Assembly (NCBI RefSeq): GCF_023715895.1
Contig: NZ_JAMBOO010000017.1
Coordinates: forward strand, 24,488 to 88,487
Direction: 5' to 3'
From: Domibacillus indicus
GTDB lineage: Bacteria; Bacillota; Bacilli; Bacillales; Domibacillaceae
DNA length: 64,000 bases
Position numbers and translations under genes: made by a program. Below the pieces are notes generated by a model. That model was not told the DNA's origin, did not search any database, and saw only the letters and a program-made list of their open reading frames with translations. This document shows positions 44,882 through 54,510 of this stretch, piece by piece. Numbering within the stretch: position 1 is the stretch's first letter; each line of letters begins with the position of its first letter.

Positions 44882-45364
44882 TTAAATAGACTGAAGTGAA
44901 AGAAGCCGAAGGGCTTCTTTTTTAATATTCAGGCTTGCATTCAGGTCCCGGTCGTGACGCACGCCGCAGGACGGACACTCCCACACCCGGACAGCGAGAT
45001 TTTTTACATCCGTATGCTGGTGGCCACACCCGGAACAGAGCTGGCTTGATGGGAAGAACGGATCGACTTTTATAATCGTCCGTCCGTACCACTTCGCTTT
45101 GTAGGCAAGCATTTCGTTGAACCTCGACCATGACGCACCGTGAATCCCTTTGCTTCGCTTTTTACTTTGGACGAGATTCTTCACCGATAAATTTTCCATC
45201 GCGATCACTTGGTTTTCATGAACAAGCCTGGTCGTCAGCTTGTGAAGGAAATCTTCTCTTGTGTGTTTGATTTTTTCGTGCAGTTTAGCAATCTGGACTT
45301 TATTTTTTTCCACGATGTGAACCTCTCCACCTAAATCAAAGATTTTGATGGAGCATCCCTTACC
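44882..45364 (-). pseudogene. C-terminal part of TnpB (IS605 OrfB), tnpB1
   Basis: Recognisable TnpB sequence begins at VEKNKVQIAKLHEKIKH and runs through IAMENLSVKNL (catalytic Glu), SSQLCSGCGHQHTDV and CPSCGVRHDRDLNASLNIKK (zinc ribbon and last Asp) to the stop. The N-terminal half, with the first catalytic Asp, is missing. It is replaced at 45317-45353 by palindromic copy B, whose DNA is translated in frame as SIKIFDLGGEVH. So this gene was broken by the insertion of the neighbouring element. Confidence 0.8.
45317..45353. repeat. Palindromic element, copy B (behind tnpB2)
   Basis: GTGAACCTCTCCACCTAAAT continues with CAAAGATTTTGATGGAG. The second arm is shorter than in copies A and C. It begins about 37 bp past the stop of tnpB2 on the minus strand, the usual place of a right-end hairpin, and its outer edge joins tnpB1 sequence. 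Confidence 0.7.
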
Positions 45365-45389
45365 TTGAATACGGTACAACATCAGCTGG

Positions 45390-46746
45390 TTAAGCTTCCT
45401 TCGGAAGCCTGAGTGCATGATGGAGACTAATGAACGAAGACAAGGTCTGCGATGTCCTTATTGCCAGCTCAGGAACTTTTGCCTGAAGTGACAACCATTT
45501 CGTTTCCGAGATGGATTTTTGAAAAGCTCGAATGAAATAACGAGCTCCAATATTATAAGAAGCAGATAAATCCGCATGATAGACTTTGCCTGTTGAAAAC
45601 GTGGCAAGGTCTTTTTTCTGGTTCCGTTCCACTTTTTCGGAGCCGTCGAACGCCAGGGCGCTGGTGTTTCGCGGATTGATCCAAGATATGCGCATGCCCA
45701 GGCAGTGCGCCATTTCTTCTACTTTGTTCTGGATGCCTATTTTCCGCCACCCGTGAAGCTTGAAACGAAGTTTCCTGGCTCCATAGAACCCCTTTGGGGT
45801 TTTCATTCTGCCCAGGTATTCGAATACGATAACGTCACAGTCATGCTTTGACGCGAATTTAACAATTTCATGGCTAGTGTGGCGGACAATATGCTGCTGG
45901 TACCCATTGATCTGCCGCCAAAAGTTTGGCGCAGGAATGCGGCCGCTTGCCCGCTGGGCTTTCCGCAGTTTGTTCGTTAACGTATGCAGCCGGTCTTTTT
46001 CTTTAGGCTGGTCAATAAACGTCCGTCCTAAGACAGTGCCTGTTGCATCGATAACCGAACAAACCGCAGAATTTGTCAATCCGAGGTCACCGCACACACT
46101 TTTTGCTCTTGAATAGGTGTTTTTGTTAAAGTAACTTTATTTTCATAACTGATGGAAAGGAAGAATTTCTTTCCCCGCTTAATCAGCTTAGGGTTGTTTT
46201 CTTTCCATTCCCAGACACCACATTTGTAGTGGTCTTGTCCTTTGAATTCGATATCCATCCATACCCAGTCATTCTGATAGAACACCTTAATTTGTGCAGA
46301 TGTATCGGATGTTTTATTAAACATGTTCCCTCGATAAAAAACAGGGAATTCTTTATGTTCCGCCTGCAGGCGCGGAGGCTGTTTCTTAAATCTCTTTCCT
46401 TCGGAAAGAGCATACTTCTGCTCTTTTTCCCAGTTTTGATAGTTAGAGCGGAAGCTCTTTACTTTGCCAAAAGCAGAAGCAATGGCACTTCTACGGAAGT
46501 AGGACGGAAACTTATAAAAACGTTCGTTAAACTCTTTGTATTTCGGAAGAGGGTTTGATTTAGTTGCTGAATCAGTTTTTCTACTGCCGGCACAATCGAT
46601 TTTGTTGTCAGGTTATCTGTATTATCAAACTCTTTGTCGATAACCCGGATGATGAAGGACAGGGCGTCATTGTAAATATCCAGCGTACTATTAAAGATTT
46701 CAGTCTGGTTTGTAATTTTGTGTAGCAGAGACTTCACAACTTTCAT
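45390..46746 (-). pseudogene. Second TnpB-like gene (tnpB2), two frameshifts
   Basis: ATG at 46746 after AAAGGAGGG. N-terminal part MKVVKSLLHKITNQTEIFNS; frame change near 46560; middle KSNPLPKYKEFNERFYKFPS and YRGNMFN; frame change near 46095; RuvC part with GDLGLTNSAVC (Asp), VFEYLGRMKTP (Glu) and YHADLSASYNIGARYF (Asp). The zinc-ribbon cysteines are absent (INPRNTSALAFDGS instead). This matches a TnpB-related subfamily distinct from tnpB1. Two frameshifts make it inactive unless they are sequencing errors. Confidence 0.75.
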
Positions 46747-46910
46747 AGCCAAACCCTCCTTTCCATTTTTTAGTCTTTATGATATGTTGATCGTACCAAA
46801 ATGGAAATCACTTGTAAAACGAAAAGAGAATTAGTAAGAGTAATGATAAGTAAGAATCGGCAAGCGATATAATAAAAAAAATATATAGGAGAACAGGGAA
46901 AATAAAGACC

Positions 46911-46963
46911 TTAGCGCCTAACCCCCACTAAATCGAAGATTTTGAAGGGGAATGCGGCGCTAA
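46911..46963. repeat. Palindromic element, copy E
   Basis: TTAGCGCC/GGCGCTAA arms with core TAAATCGAAGATTTTGAAGG. It is the reverse orientation of copy D, with the same 3' flank TTTTTTGTTCAA. It lies ~165 bp upstream of the tnpB2 start. Confidence 0.75.
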
Positions 46964-47006
46964 TTTTTTGTTCAATTGGTAGCTATAAACAAAGGGGGAA
47001 GACAAC

Positions 47007-47182
47007 GTGGCACCAATTCAAGGTTATGAGATTTAGCAGACGCTGAACGCAGGTTATTCATTCGAGCACATCAGAAGTACTTATCGTCTTTAACAGATAA
47101 AGAAGGTGAGCAGTACGGACTTGGAAACGTCGTAGAAGTGAAATCAAATCCGCAGCAAGCTGCAATTGATGTTCAGTTCTAA
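47007..47182 (+). pseudogene. Frameshifted short gene
   Basis: GTG after GGGGGAAG reads APIQGYEI, then a one-base loss in a T-run. The other frame continues ADAERRLFIRAHQKYLSSLT and DKEGEQYGLGNVVEVKSNPQ to a stop. Family unknown. Coding character is clear from the restored frame. Confidence 0.45.
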
Positions 47183-47290
47183 ATGGAGAGTAGCAGCAAT
47201 TCACAGCAAAAGGAACATGGTATTAAAAAACAAAATTAACAATAATGCGAAATTTATTTTAAAAAATAAAAAACCTAGTTATAGTTACTC

Positions 47291-47440
47291 TTATATAGAT
47301 TGATCACACAAAAGAATGGCCTCATTTAACAACTGAATATCACCCTGGATTTGTTTTTTGATTTCAGGATCACTGTACTGGTAATAGTCATTAATTAATT
47401 TACCTAATTCTTTGTATAGAATAAATGTTAATTCTTGCAT
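47291..47440 (-). CDS. Small 49-residue protein
   Basis: ATG at 47440 after CGGAGTG. Helical, charged: MQELTFILYKELGKLINDYY then QYSDPEIKKQIQGDI. Small soluble proteins of this kind are frequent in Bacillus, but I do not recognise the family. Confidence 0.55.
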   Translation of the reverse strand: MQELTFILYKELGKLINDYYQYSDPEIKKQIQGDIQLLNEAILLCDQSI

Positions 47441-47601
47441 GAATTACACTCCGTTTTTGGCTTTATTATCACGAATCTATCTTTATTTTATGATGATTAG
47501 GTTTACGAGACTATATAAATATATCCAATTACTTAAAAATATGCATGAATTAGAAATTAATTGAACAAATTGATTGTGGAGGAAGTTTAAAGATAAAAAA
47601 G

Positions 47602-47626
47602 CAGCCAGGTGTAAGGAACCTGACTG
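47602..47626. repeat. CAGCCAGG hairpin repeat, second copy
   Basis: CAGCCAGGTGTAAGGAACCTGACTG preceded by A6, matching 44082-44104. A further hairpin AACGTTAAT/ATTAACGT follows at about 47720-47749. No gene between 47441 and 47794. Confidence 0.55.
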
Positions 47627-47794
47627 CAGAAACGGCTTACCAGTACCGTATTATAGACGATTCAAGAAAAATTTATACAAAAAAGCCAAGGAGGTTCTCA
47701 AACTCCAAGGCCATCAAGAACGTTAATTTATCGCAAGGGGATTAACGTCTCAGTAATGATCATTTCCCTCACCAATAGAAAATATACAAAACAA

Positions 47795-47815
47795 AGCTGA
47801 GGAAGCTCCTCAGCT
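47795..47815 (-). terminator. Terminator of the 83-residue protein gene
   Basis: Perfect 9-bp stem AGCTGAGGA/TCCTCAGCT with a 3-base loop. On the minus strand it is followed by TTGTTTTG, 28 bp after the stop. Confidence 0.65.
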
Positions 47816-47843
47816 CTTTAAGATAATACGGATAAGTTTTATT

Positions 47844-48095
47844 TTAAGATACTGGGGACGCACTTGTGGAGAACAAAACAACAGCAGAAATTAACTTATT
47901 GAATTTTTCTTGAGTTAGTCCTTCTGTTTTGTCAGCAGTTTTAGTAATTCCTTCAGTTGATGCTGGTGCTGCGTCTTCTTTAGTAGTTGTTACTTCGATA
48001 TCTTCCATTTCGTTATCGGCGACCACGGCAAGGATAATCAATATAATAATAATTCCGATGATACCCAAGCATCCAAACTTAAAAATTTTGCCCAT
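47844..48095 (-). CDS. Small membrane-anchored protein, perhaps truncated
   Basis: 83 residues, RBS AAAGGAGAA. A membrane helix at ~8-27 (GCLGIIGIIIILIILAVV), then a Thr/Lys/Glu-rich outer linker and LTQEKFNKLIS, which looks like the start of a folded domain that ends abruptly. Longer relatives carry a C-terminal domain, so this may be shortened. Function unknown. Confidence 0.5.
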   Translation of the reverse strand: MGKIFKFGCLGIIGIIIILIILAVVADNEMEDIEVTTTKEDAAPASTEGITKTADKTEGLTQEKFNKLISAVVLFSTSASPVS

Positions 48096-48428
48096 TTGTA
48101 GTATTCTCCTTTATATCTATTAAAAGAATACAGGAGGGATTTAATGGATAAAATCCAATTTTAAAACATTTCGGTGTAATAAGGAAAAAAAATCGTACTG
48201 GTCATTAACGGTCCATCCATAATGTAGGAGAAGAAGAACGGTTAACCCGCTTCTTCCTCCTCCAATGAGCTGTAACTGTATCAATATTGATCCTTTAACA
48301 AAAATTTATACATTTAATTAAATATGAAGTTAAAGAAGAGGCTGACGCAGAAGACATTTATTAAGCTAAAAGGCAGGCTGAAACTGTTTCGAATATACCA
48401 TTTACAGAATGTTTTTCTATTTTATAAA
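48096..48428. other. Gene-free intergenic stretch
   Basis: No gene seen. A GC-richer imperfect hairpin GGAGAAGAAG..CTTCTTCCTCC lies at about 48227-48262 and may terminate transcription from either side. Confidence 0.4.
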
Positions 48429-50378
48429 TTATAGGATTTGATCAAGCAGACTGTTGTCGCCCATCCCCCCCTCAATCAGTCCACTGCCAAGCTGGCCGCC
48501 ACCTAAAAGTTCATCCAGCAGATTGTCAATGCCTGTGAGTAGACCTTTTGTAACCGTAATTGTTACGGGATTACCTGTAGATGTTTGTGTACCGGATGTA
48601 ATTTTTGGAGTAACGGTGATTGTATCGCCTGTTGTAAGTCCCTCCAACAGACGCTTTACAATATCTTCATTCGTAAAGGTGTATTCAATATAACCACGGT
48701 CAATGTCCGCCTGGGTAATAATCTTTGTTAAAGTTTCATCCTCTGCTCCGTCTACTGTTAAAGAAAGAGTGCTGCCTGCTTTTAGTTGCTGGAGGCCTTC
48801 TCCTTTCAGGTCAATACGCAAAGCCTGATCGCCTGATAAGATGGAAAGTAAATCCGAAACCGTTGCATCCGCTAAGTCAACCACTGGCTCCAAGAGCGGC
48901 AGTACAGGAAGCTTAATACTTCCTATGGTTCCACTTAGCTGATTCCCATCGCGGTTCACAGTAGCTTCTATATCGAGCAGCTGTCCCCCCGTTAGATTTC
49001 TTAAAATGTCTGTGCTCAGGGAAAGGTTTACAAAACCTTTGTTAATATCTTCCTGTGTGAGTGTCGCTGTCAGCAGGTTTGTTCCATCTGCACGAAGTGA
49101 GATTACATCTCCTGCATCCAGGCCGCTTCCCGGGAGAAGGTTCAGGCGAAGCAGATTAGAACTATTTAACAGTTCATCCAGTGAGATCGAACCGTCTAGC
49201 AGGCCGCTGTCTAAAATGTCGAGATCAATTACACCATCAAGGATACCGTCGCCAGTTCCTACTTCCAAGAAGACATCTGCCGGTACTGTTTCAACGGTCC
49301 ATTTCGAGCCGTTCCATGCTATTTCTACTTCTACATCTGTGCCTCCAAGATTAACATCGAACTCCGCTGTTTCGCCTGTTTTTGCGCCTGTGTCTGTTAT
49401 AAGCGTCAATGTTGTCCCGCTGTCACTAAGGATTACTTCCGCGTCGGCAATCGTTCCGTCCACTGGGCTGATCACGCCATCTTCACCAATAGAATCGGTG
49501 AACGAAAGCTCAACATCGTTTGCATCCGCTCCCGCACCTGCTGTAAAGGAAATTTGTTTGAGCTCCAGGCCATTAATCGCAGTTGTCAGGTTTTTCGCAG
49601 CCTGGTCAACTTCTCCCTGCGAAGCATTGGTATCATTTAAAACGTCTCTCGCTGCATCAAGGGCATCTTCGAGGTTTTGCCAGCTTTCCTCTGTGTAATA
49701 GCTCTCATCGTAATTACCCAAATCATTAATTAAGCCCTGTAAGCCTGATTTATTGACTTCTTCTCCCTTAACCGGGAATTTAGAAACTCGATAAAGGAAA
49801 ATTGCAAACTCCCCGCGTGTAATTGGGTCTGCCGTTCCGAAGGTGTTTACATCTTTTCCTGATGTGATCCCGCTTTCGAGCAATGCACTAACCGCTGCCC
49901 AGTATCGCTCTGGCACGTCAGTAAAGGGGATATTATCCACGGTGGAAGAGCCAATAGTGTATGCTTTGGCCAGCATAAGAGCCATTTCCCCGCGTGTGAC
50001 ATTTTGCTGGGATGCGAATTGCGTTTTATTTTTCCCATTTACAATACCTTTTGCTTTAAGTGCTGCAACATAAGGCTCGCCTCGTTTCGGTACATCCGTA
50101 AATCCGGATGGCGGCACACCATCAGTTTCTAATTTTAATGCTTTTGCCAGCATAATAGCAGTATCCACGCGCTTGATCGGAAGTTGTGTGCCAAATTGAG
50201 TACTTGTGATCCCATTGGTAATTTTCTGATGAACTAAATAATCTACTGCCTCTTGATACCGGGAAGAAACATCCGAGAAATTGGATGCTGCCTTTGTGTA
50301 CGAGGACGCTGGACTGACAGCCAGTCCGGCAGCAACTGCTGTGAGTGCTGCTTTTTTATAAAAATGATTTTTGTTCAT
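48429..50378 (-). CDS. SLH-domain surface protein
   Basis: The start is taken at 50378 (CTGGAGGTTACGCGATG). An in-frame ATG at 50414 lacks a site. A signal peptide (~1-32) is followed by three S-layer-homology domains (~33-210; FSDVSSRYQEAVDYLVHQKI, FTDVPKRGEPYVAALKAKGI, FTDVPERYWAAVSALLESGI) which bind pyruvylated wall polymer. Then come a FIVAR-type helical module (~222-275) and repeated beta domains with paired ITQADIDRGYIEYTF / LTQEDINKGFVNLSL segments. The end is GS/LL-rich. It is probably a structural or adhesive envelope protein. Confidence 0.88.
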   Translation of the reverse strand: MNKNHFYKKAALTAVAAGLAVSPASSYTKAASNFSDVSSRYQEAVDYLVHQKITNGITSTQFGTQLPIKRVDTAIMLAKALKLETDGVPPSGFTDVPKRGEPYVAALKAKGIVNGKNKTQFASQQNVTRGEMALMLAKAYTIGSSTVDNIPFTDVPERYWAAVSALLESGITSGKDVNTFGTADPITRGEFAIFLYRVSKFPVKGEEVNKSGLQGLINDLGNYDESYYTEESWQNLEDALDAARDVLNDTNASQGEVDQAAKNLTTAINGLELKQISFTAGAGADANDVELSFTDSIGEDGVISPVDGTIADAEVILSDSGTTLTLITDTGAKTGETAEFDVNLGGTDVEVEIAWNGSKWTVETVPADVFLEVGTGDGILDGVIDLDILDSGLLDGSISLDELLNSSNLLRLNLLPGSGLDAGDVISLRADGTNLLTATLTQEDINKGFVNLSLSTDILRNLTGGQLLDIEATVNRDGNQLSGTIGSIKLPVLPLLEPVVDLADATVSDLLSILSGDQALRIDLKGEGLQQLKAGSTLSLTVDGAEDETLTKIITQADIDRGYIEYTFTNEDIVKRLLEGLTTGDTITVTPKITSGTQTSTGNPVTITVTKGLLTGIDNLLDELLGGGQLGSGLIEGGMGDNSLLDQIL

Positions 50379-50724
50379 CGCGTAACCTCCAGTTTTGATT
50401 TGAACAACAATCACAATATTATGTAAAAAACAGGTGTGTTATGAAGAATAATCCAAAAACCCAATATAGCTAACAAATAAGATATATTGAACAAAGGATA
50501 CAGCTGTTTGGTAAACTAATTACCTTTTTCAGTATTTTTAGGCATAATAGTTTTTAAGGAGCAATTGGATAACCAGTTGATTTGGCTCGGTAGTTTGCAA
50601 TGCGAAATAGATAGACATTTTTTTATGAACTCAACCCGTTTTTTAGTAATGACTAGGGTACTGAACAGACGCGGAAAACCCGTGTGCTGTTTGGTGCCCT
50701 TTTCTATTTGTCCAAAAGGAGTAG
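50379..50724. other. Divergent intergenic region
   Basis: About 345 bp carrying the upstream region of the SLH gene. An opposite-strand frame and an overlapping plus-strand frame here lack ribosome sites and coding character. Nothing else seen. Confidence 0.4.
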
Positions 50725-50928
50725 ATGAAAACAATGAAAGAGCAGCTAAGACAATGGTGAGAAGTGAATACGGTTCCGGCTCCAGCGAAAAAGAAACAGA
50801 AAAAGCGCAAGCCAAAGCAGCAACAGCCTGTTAAAAAGCAAGAGAAGCTGCCTACTCAAGATTTAAGGTACTTGATGAATACAAATATGAAAATATTGCG
50901 CCGAGGCCGTGATGGAGCATACAAGTAA
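50725..50928 (+). pseudogene. Small basic protein gene with one in-frame TGA
   Basis: ATG 50725 after AAAAGGAG reads MKTMKEQLRQW, then TGA at 50758, then without frame change EVNTVPAPAKKKQKKRKPKQ and LPTQDLRYLMN to TAA at 50926. The downstream part is clearly coding (a basic Lys/Gln/Pro-rich tract then a conserved-looking helix), so the TGA is a point nonsense mutation or a rare recoding. Similar short basic proteins occur in Bacillus accessory regions. Confidence 0.55.
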
Positions 50929-50941
50929 AATATAAAGGAGA

Positions 50942-51250
50942 ATGAACATGCGGACACTCATTTACCAATATAAACAATCTCTAAGAGTGCTAAAGGAAAT
51001 GAAAGCAACGATTAAAGCCAAACAGGAATTATCCGAACAAAAAATCCAAGATAAGACGCTTATTAACAGTATGATCAGCGAAATGGAACCTGCAATTCAA
51101 TGGCCGAGATCTGGCTGGAATCCCGACGCAAGAGGTGGGGCGGATCGGACAGGAGCTTATACGTTGGATCCCAAATTGATTGAAGCAATTGTATCAAATC
51201 GAGAAGCCCATGAAGAGATCAGTCTTTCTTTAATAGAAAAAATATATTGA
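50942..51250 (+). CDS. Possible truncated Xpf/ArpU-like regulator
   Basis: 102 residues, RBS AAAGGAG, 13 bp after the preceding frame. RTLIYQYKQSLRVLKEMKAT, TLINSMISEMEPAIQW and GADRTGAYTLDP resemble the N-terminal half of phage/skin-type positive control factors (Xpf), where the sequence RRSxYQRT precedes a sigma-like HTH. The HTH is missing here, so the gene may be shortened. Assignment is tentative. Confidence 0.45.
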   Translation: MNMRTLIYQYKQSLRVLKEMKATIKAKQELSEQKIQDKTLINSMISEMEPAIQWPRSGWNPDARGGADRTGAYTLDPKLIEAIVSNREAHEEISLSLIEKIY

Positions 51251-51314
51251 TTAAGAGGATATGAAAATAAGTTTATTCATTCGAATTAAAAGTAAATGTT
51301 AAAAAGTTTTTTTA

Positions 51315-51657
51315 TTGCTGGAAAACTATCCGGATGACTCTGAGTCGGCTTTAGTATTTGTAAGATTTTTGCGAGCTTTTTTAAGGACAGATGCTAGTAA
51401 AGAAGCGTTGCCTGCAATTGAAGTTATGACATTGATAAAACAGCATAAGCCTATTGTATTTCAGACTATGAGAAAACTTTCCGAGAAAGATAACGTTTTA
51501 GCCTTTCTAACGGGTTTATCAATGGATATTTATGAAGCAGAGACCAGGCGTGAACCTCTCCACCTAAATCAAAGATTTTGATGGAGAGGTTCACTAAAAT
51601 GTTTGAGCGTTTCGTACTTGAAGGTTGTGCACATGTGCTTGCAGAAGAAGTGTAGTT
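51315..51657 (+). pseudogene. Unknown gene interrupted by palindromic copy C
   Basis: TTG 51315 reads LENYPDDSESALVFVRFLRA, ALPAIEVMTLIKQHKPIV and VLAFLTGLSMDIYEAETR. The 45-bp palindrome follows and brings a stop codon. After it the frame resumes with MFERFVLEGCAHVLAEEV and a natural stop. The protein family is not recognised. The palindrome length, 45 bp, is a multiple of three. Confidence 0.5.
51550..51594. repeat. Palindromic element, copy C
   Basis: GTGAACCTCTCCA/TGGAGAGGTTCAC perfect 13-bp arms around CCTAAATCAAAGATTTTGA. It is the reverse-orientation twin of copy A and is inserted in a coding region. Confidence 0.85.
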
Positions 51658-51663
51658 AAACGC

Positions 51664-52388
<725 letters not shown>

Positions 52389-52400
52389 TTATCAACGTTT

Positions 52401-52437
52401 CAAAGGCTCTCAACCATTTTGGTTGGGGGTCTTTTTT
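52401..52437 (+). terminator. rpsI-type terminator
   Basis: GGCTCTCAACC/GGTTGGGGGTC stem with a 4-base loop and T6, 12 bp after the rpsI stop. A 7-bp palindrome AAACGTT/AACGTTT (52380-52400) lies before it. Confidence 0.75.
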
Positions 52438-52456
52438 ATGCTTAAAAAGAGCTTTT

Positions 52457-52492
52457 GACCACGGTTTGACCACGTAATATTTTTTGACCACA
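52457..52492. repeat. Three TTTGACCAC direct repeats
   Basis: TTTTGACCACG, TTTGACCACG and TTTTGACCACA in the 36 bp between the rpsI end and the integrase remnant. Their position suggests integrase arm-type binding sites at an element end. Confidence 0.55.
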
Positions 52493-52499
52493 ATTTACA

Positions 52500-53043
52500 G
52501 TTCAATGTACCTTTGGAACTTTGCTGCTGTCTGCTCTTTTCAATAAAGAATTGAGCTTTTCATTTAGGGTAAGCCAACCGGAGGGGAATCATCTCGAGTG
52601 AAAACAAATTTACCATTATCCAGGTGATCCCCATTGGCTAAATTCGCTTCATTTTGCCGTACACGCCATTTGTTTAGTAGAGCAGGGGTTTTGGCTATCT
52701 AGACTAAGTAAACGTCTTGAATCCTTCTTTTAGACGTCTGAAGGAGAAAATCACCCTAGTTATGAGAATATGTTTTTACTAAGCGGATAGAATTTTCCTT
52801 AAAGTCAATATCATCCCATACAAGTGCTAATAACTCACCTTTGCGTGACCCAGTATAAATTATAAGGTGAAAAAGTCCATGGTCACGAAACGACAATTCA
52901 TTTTTAGTTACTTCTAAGAAGCTTTTTAATCCATTCTACTTCCAGTAATTCCGCTGATCGATTCCGCCACTCTCATTGATCAGCTCTTGTGATTGCTTCG
53001 GTATACTAACATGCTCCAGCGGATTCTTTAAGATAATATCCAT
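52500..53043 (-). pseudogene. Decayed tyrosine integrase
   Basis: From ATG 53043 the minus strand reads NPLEHVSIPKQSQELINESG, then (after breaks) SFLEVTKNELSFRDHGLFHL, YTGSRKGELLALVWDDIDF and LNEKLNSLLKRADSSK. TGSRKGELLAL is the box-I Arg motif of phage-type integrases. The N-terminal Arm domain and the catalytic C-terminus are lost, with several frameshifts. Its C-terminal side points to the rpsI fragment. Confidence 0.75.
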
Positions 53044-53075
53044 TTTCAAAGTTTATTATTTGACCTATGAAAAAG

Positions 53076-53117
53076 CTAATCTAAAAACCTCCTGCTAGGA
53101 GAAGGTTTTTAGATTAG
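53076..53117 (+). terminator. Strong hairpin before the DUF192/Tad region
   Basis: Perfect 15-bp stem CTAATCTAAAAACCT/AGGTTTTTAGATTAG with a CCT..AGG loop. No adjacent plus-strand gene. It isolates the pilus region from upstream transcription. Confidence 0.7.
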
Positions 53118-53257
53118 GAACCTGGGGTAAGAATTAAATATAGGAATTAATTTCTAGGTTAGGAGAATGGTAGAAAGGGTAATCCAGGGGATATTTTATT
53201 TTATCGAAACCTAGCATAGTAAGCCTTGTAAGTTGTTCAACAAAGGCAAGGGGGTGT

Positions 53258-53617
53258 TTGGAAATAAAACTGCTGAACCTTCAAACGAAACAGATCATTG
53301 CTAAGGAGGTGAAAGTTGCTTATCGTTTTTGGTCAAGATTTAAAGGCTTGATGTTGACAAAAAGCATGCCTGATAACCTGGCTCTTCATATATCACCTTG
53401 TCCTTCCATCCATACTTTCTTTATGAGGTATGAGATTGACGTATTATACCTTAATAACAAAAAAGAGATTGTGGGAATCGAAGAAAGCCTGGTACCAAGG
53501 AAAATAGGAAAAAGGTTTTCAAAAGCCGAATCAGTGATCGAGCTTCCGGCAGGGAGAATAAAAGACACCTCAACGACAGTTGGACAAACTGTTGCTTTTA
53601 TAGAAACAAGAAAGTAA
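53258..53617 (+). CDS. DUF192 protein
   Basis: 119 residues from TTG 53258 after AAGGGGGTG. It has the DUF192 barrel pattern: WSRFKGLMLTKSMPDNLALH, PCPSIHTFFMRYEIDVLYLN and VIELPAGRI. Function is unsettled in the family. DUF192 genes are often found with Tad pilus operons, as here (pilin gene 46 bp downstream). Confidence 0.85.
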   Translation: MEIKLLNLQTKQIIAKEVKVAYRFWSRFKGLMLTKSMPDNLALHISPCPSIHTFFMRYEIDVLYLNNKKEIVGIEESLVPRKIGKRFSKAESVIELPAGRIKDTSTTVGQTVAFIETRK

Positions 53618-53663
53618 TCAAAAAAACAATATTAACTTTATTTATATAAAAGGAGGGAATTAC

Positions 53664-53840
53664 GTGTTAGAACTAATGAAAGGTTTAATCATCGAAGAAG
53701 AAGGACAAGGGATGACGGAGTATGGTTTGATTCTTGGATTGATTGCGATTGCTGCTGTTGCTGCGCTAGGTTTGTTAGGTGACGATATTGGAGCTACCTT
53801 TAAAGATATTACAGATAAGTTACCAGGAGGAACACAATAG
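53664..53840 (+). CDS. flp: Flp-type pilin
   Basis: 58 residues from GTG 53664 after AAAGGAGGG. A short leader MLELMKGLIIEEEGQG, then MTEYGLILGLIAIAAVAALG. This is the class III (Flp) prepilin motif with Gly at the cleavage side, Glu at position 5 region (TEY) and a hydrophobic helix, ending DITDKLPGGTQ. It is processed by TadV and assembled by the downstream TadA/B/C machine. Confidence 0.9.
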   Translation: MLELMKGLIIEEEGQGMTEYGLILGLIAIAAVAALGLLGDDIGATFKDITDKLPGGTQ

Positions 53841-53934
53841 GGTACCTGGAGGAATGCCAGATACAATATCGGGTAAAAATGGATAATAAACTATAAATTA
53901 TCTTGCTCAGTAAAGTGTTTTTCTGTTTAAAGCT

Positions 53935-53959
53935 AGGACCCTATTAAAAATAGGGTCCT
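53935..53959 (+). terminator. Terminator after the pilin gene
   Basis: AGGACCCTATT/AATAGGGTCCT perfect 11-bp stem followed by T4. It probably lowers expression of the assembly genes relative to the pilin. Confidence 0.8.
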
Positions 53960-54000
53960 TTTATAAGACCTAGCAAAAATCGAATGAAAGGACGGCCGGT

Positions 54001-54510
54001 ATGATCGACCTTTTTCTACTAGTGATCCTATTAATCTGTGTCATTACCGATATAAGAAGCAGAAAAATTTATAACAAAGTTATTTATCCGGCGTTAATAG
54101 CAGCGTTTCTCTTTCATTTTGCCATCGATGGCTGGGAGGGCATCAGCTATTCCTTTATTGGATTTTTGATTGGATTTGTCTTATTACTGATCCCTTATAT
54201 GATGAGGGGAATGGGAGCAGGAGATGTTAAGCTTCTTGCTTTAGTCGGAGCATTAAAAGGAGGAACCTTCGTATTTGAATCCTTCATCTATATGGCACTA
54301 ATTGGCGGAGTTATTAGTTTATTTATCATCCTTATCCGAAGTGGAGCTCTTAAGTCCGTTGTCCAGTTTTTATCTGGCTTAAAAAACGGGACAGTTTATT
54401 ACTCGTTTCATACAAGCGATGCACTTAAGGTAAAGTTTCCATATGGTATTGCGATTGCAGGGGGAACGGTCCTTTCCATGCTAGCAGAGAGGATGCCAGG
54501 TATATGGTAA
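54001..54510 (+). CDS. tadV: Prepilin peptidase TadV/CpaA
   Basis: 169 residues, RBS AAAGGACGG. A24-family aspartic peptidase: first Asp in VITDIRSRKIYNK (~17) and second in RGMGAGDVKLLAL (GxGD, ~73), with five to six membrane helices. It lacks the N-terminal methylase domain of PilD, as TadV does. Overlaps the next gene by seven bases. Confidence 0.9.
   Translation: MIDLFLLVILLICVITDIRSRKIYNKVIYPALIAAFLFHFAIDGWEGISYSFIGFLIGFVLLLIPYMMRGMGAGDVKLLALVGALKGGTFVFESFIYMALIGGVISLFIILIRSGALKSVVQFLSGLKNGTVYYSFHTSDALKVKFPYGIAIAGGTVLSMLAERMPGIW

Noticed and set aside
49006..49698. A 230-codon plus-strand frame opposite the SLH gene
   Set aside because: Ser/Pro-rich shadow of the SLH protein gene on the other strand, with no start signal.
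53258..53617. DUF192 gene as part of the integrated island
   Set aside because: It is separated from the rpsI junction by a strong terminator and lies directly upstream of the pilin gene, where DUF192 genes are often found.
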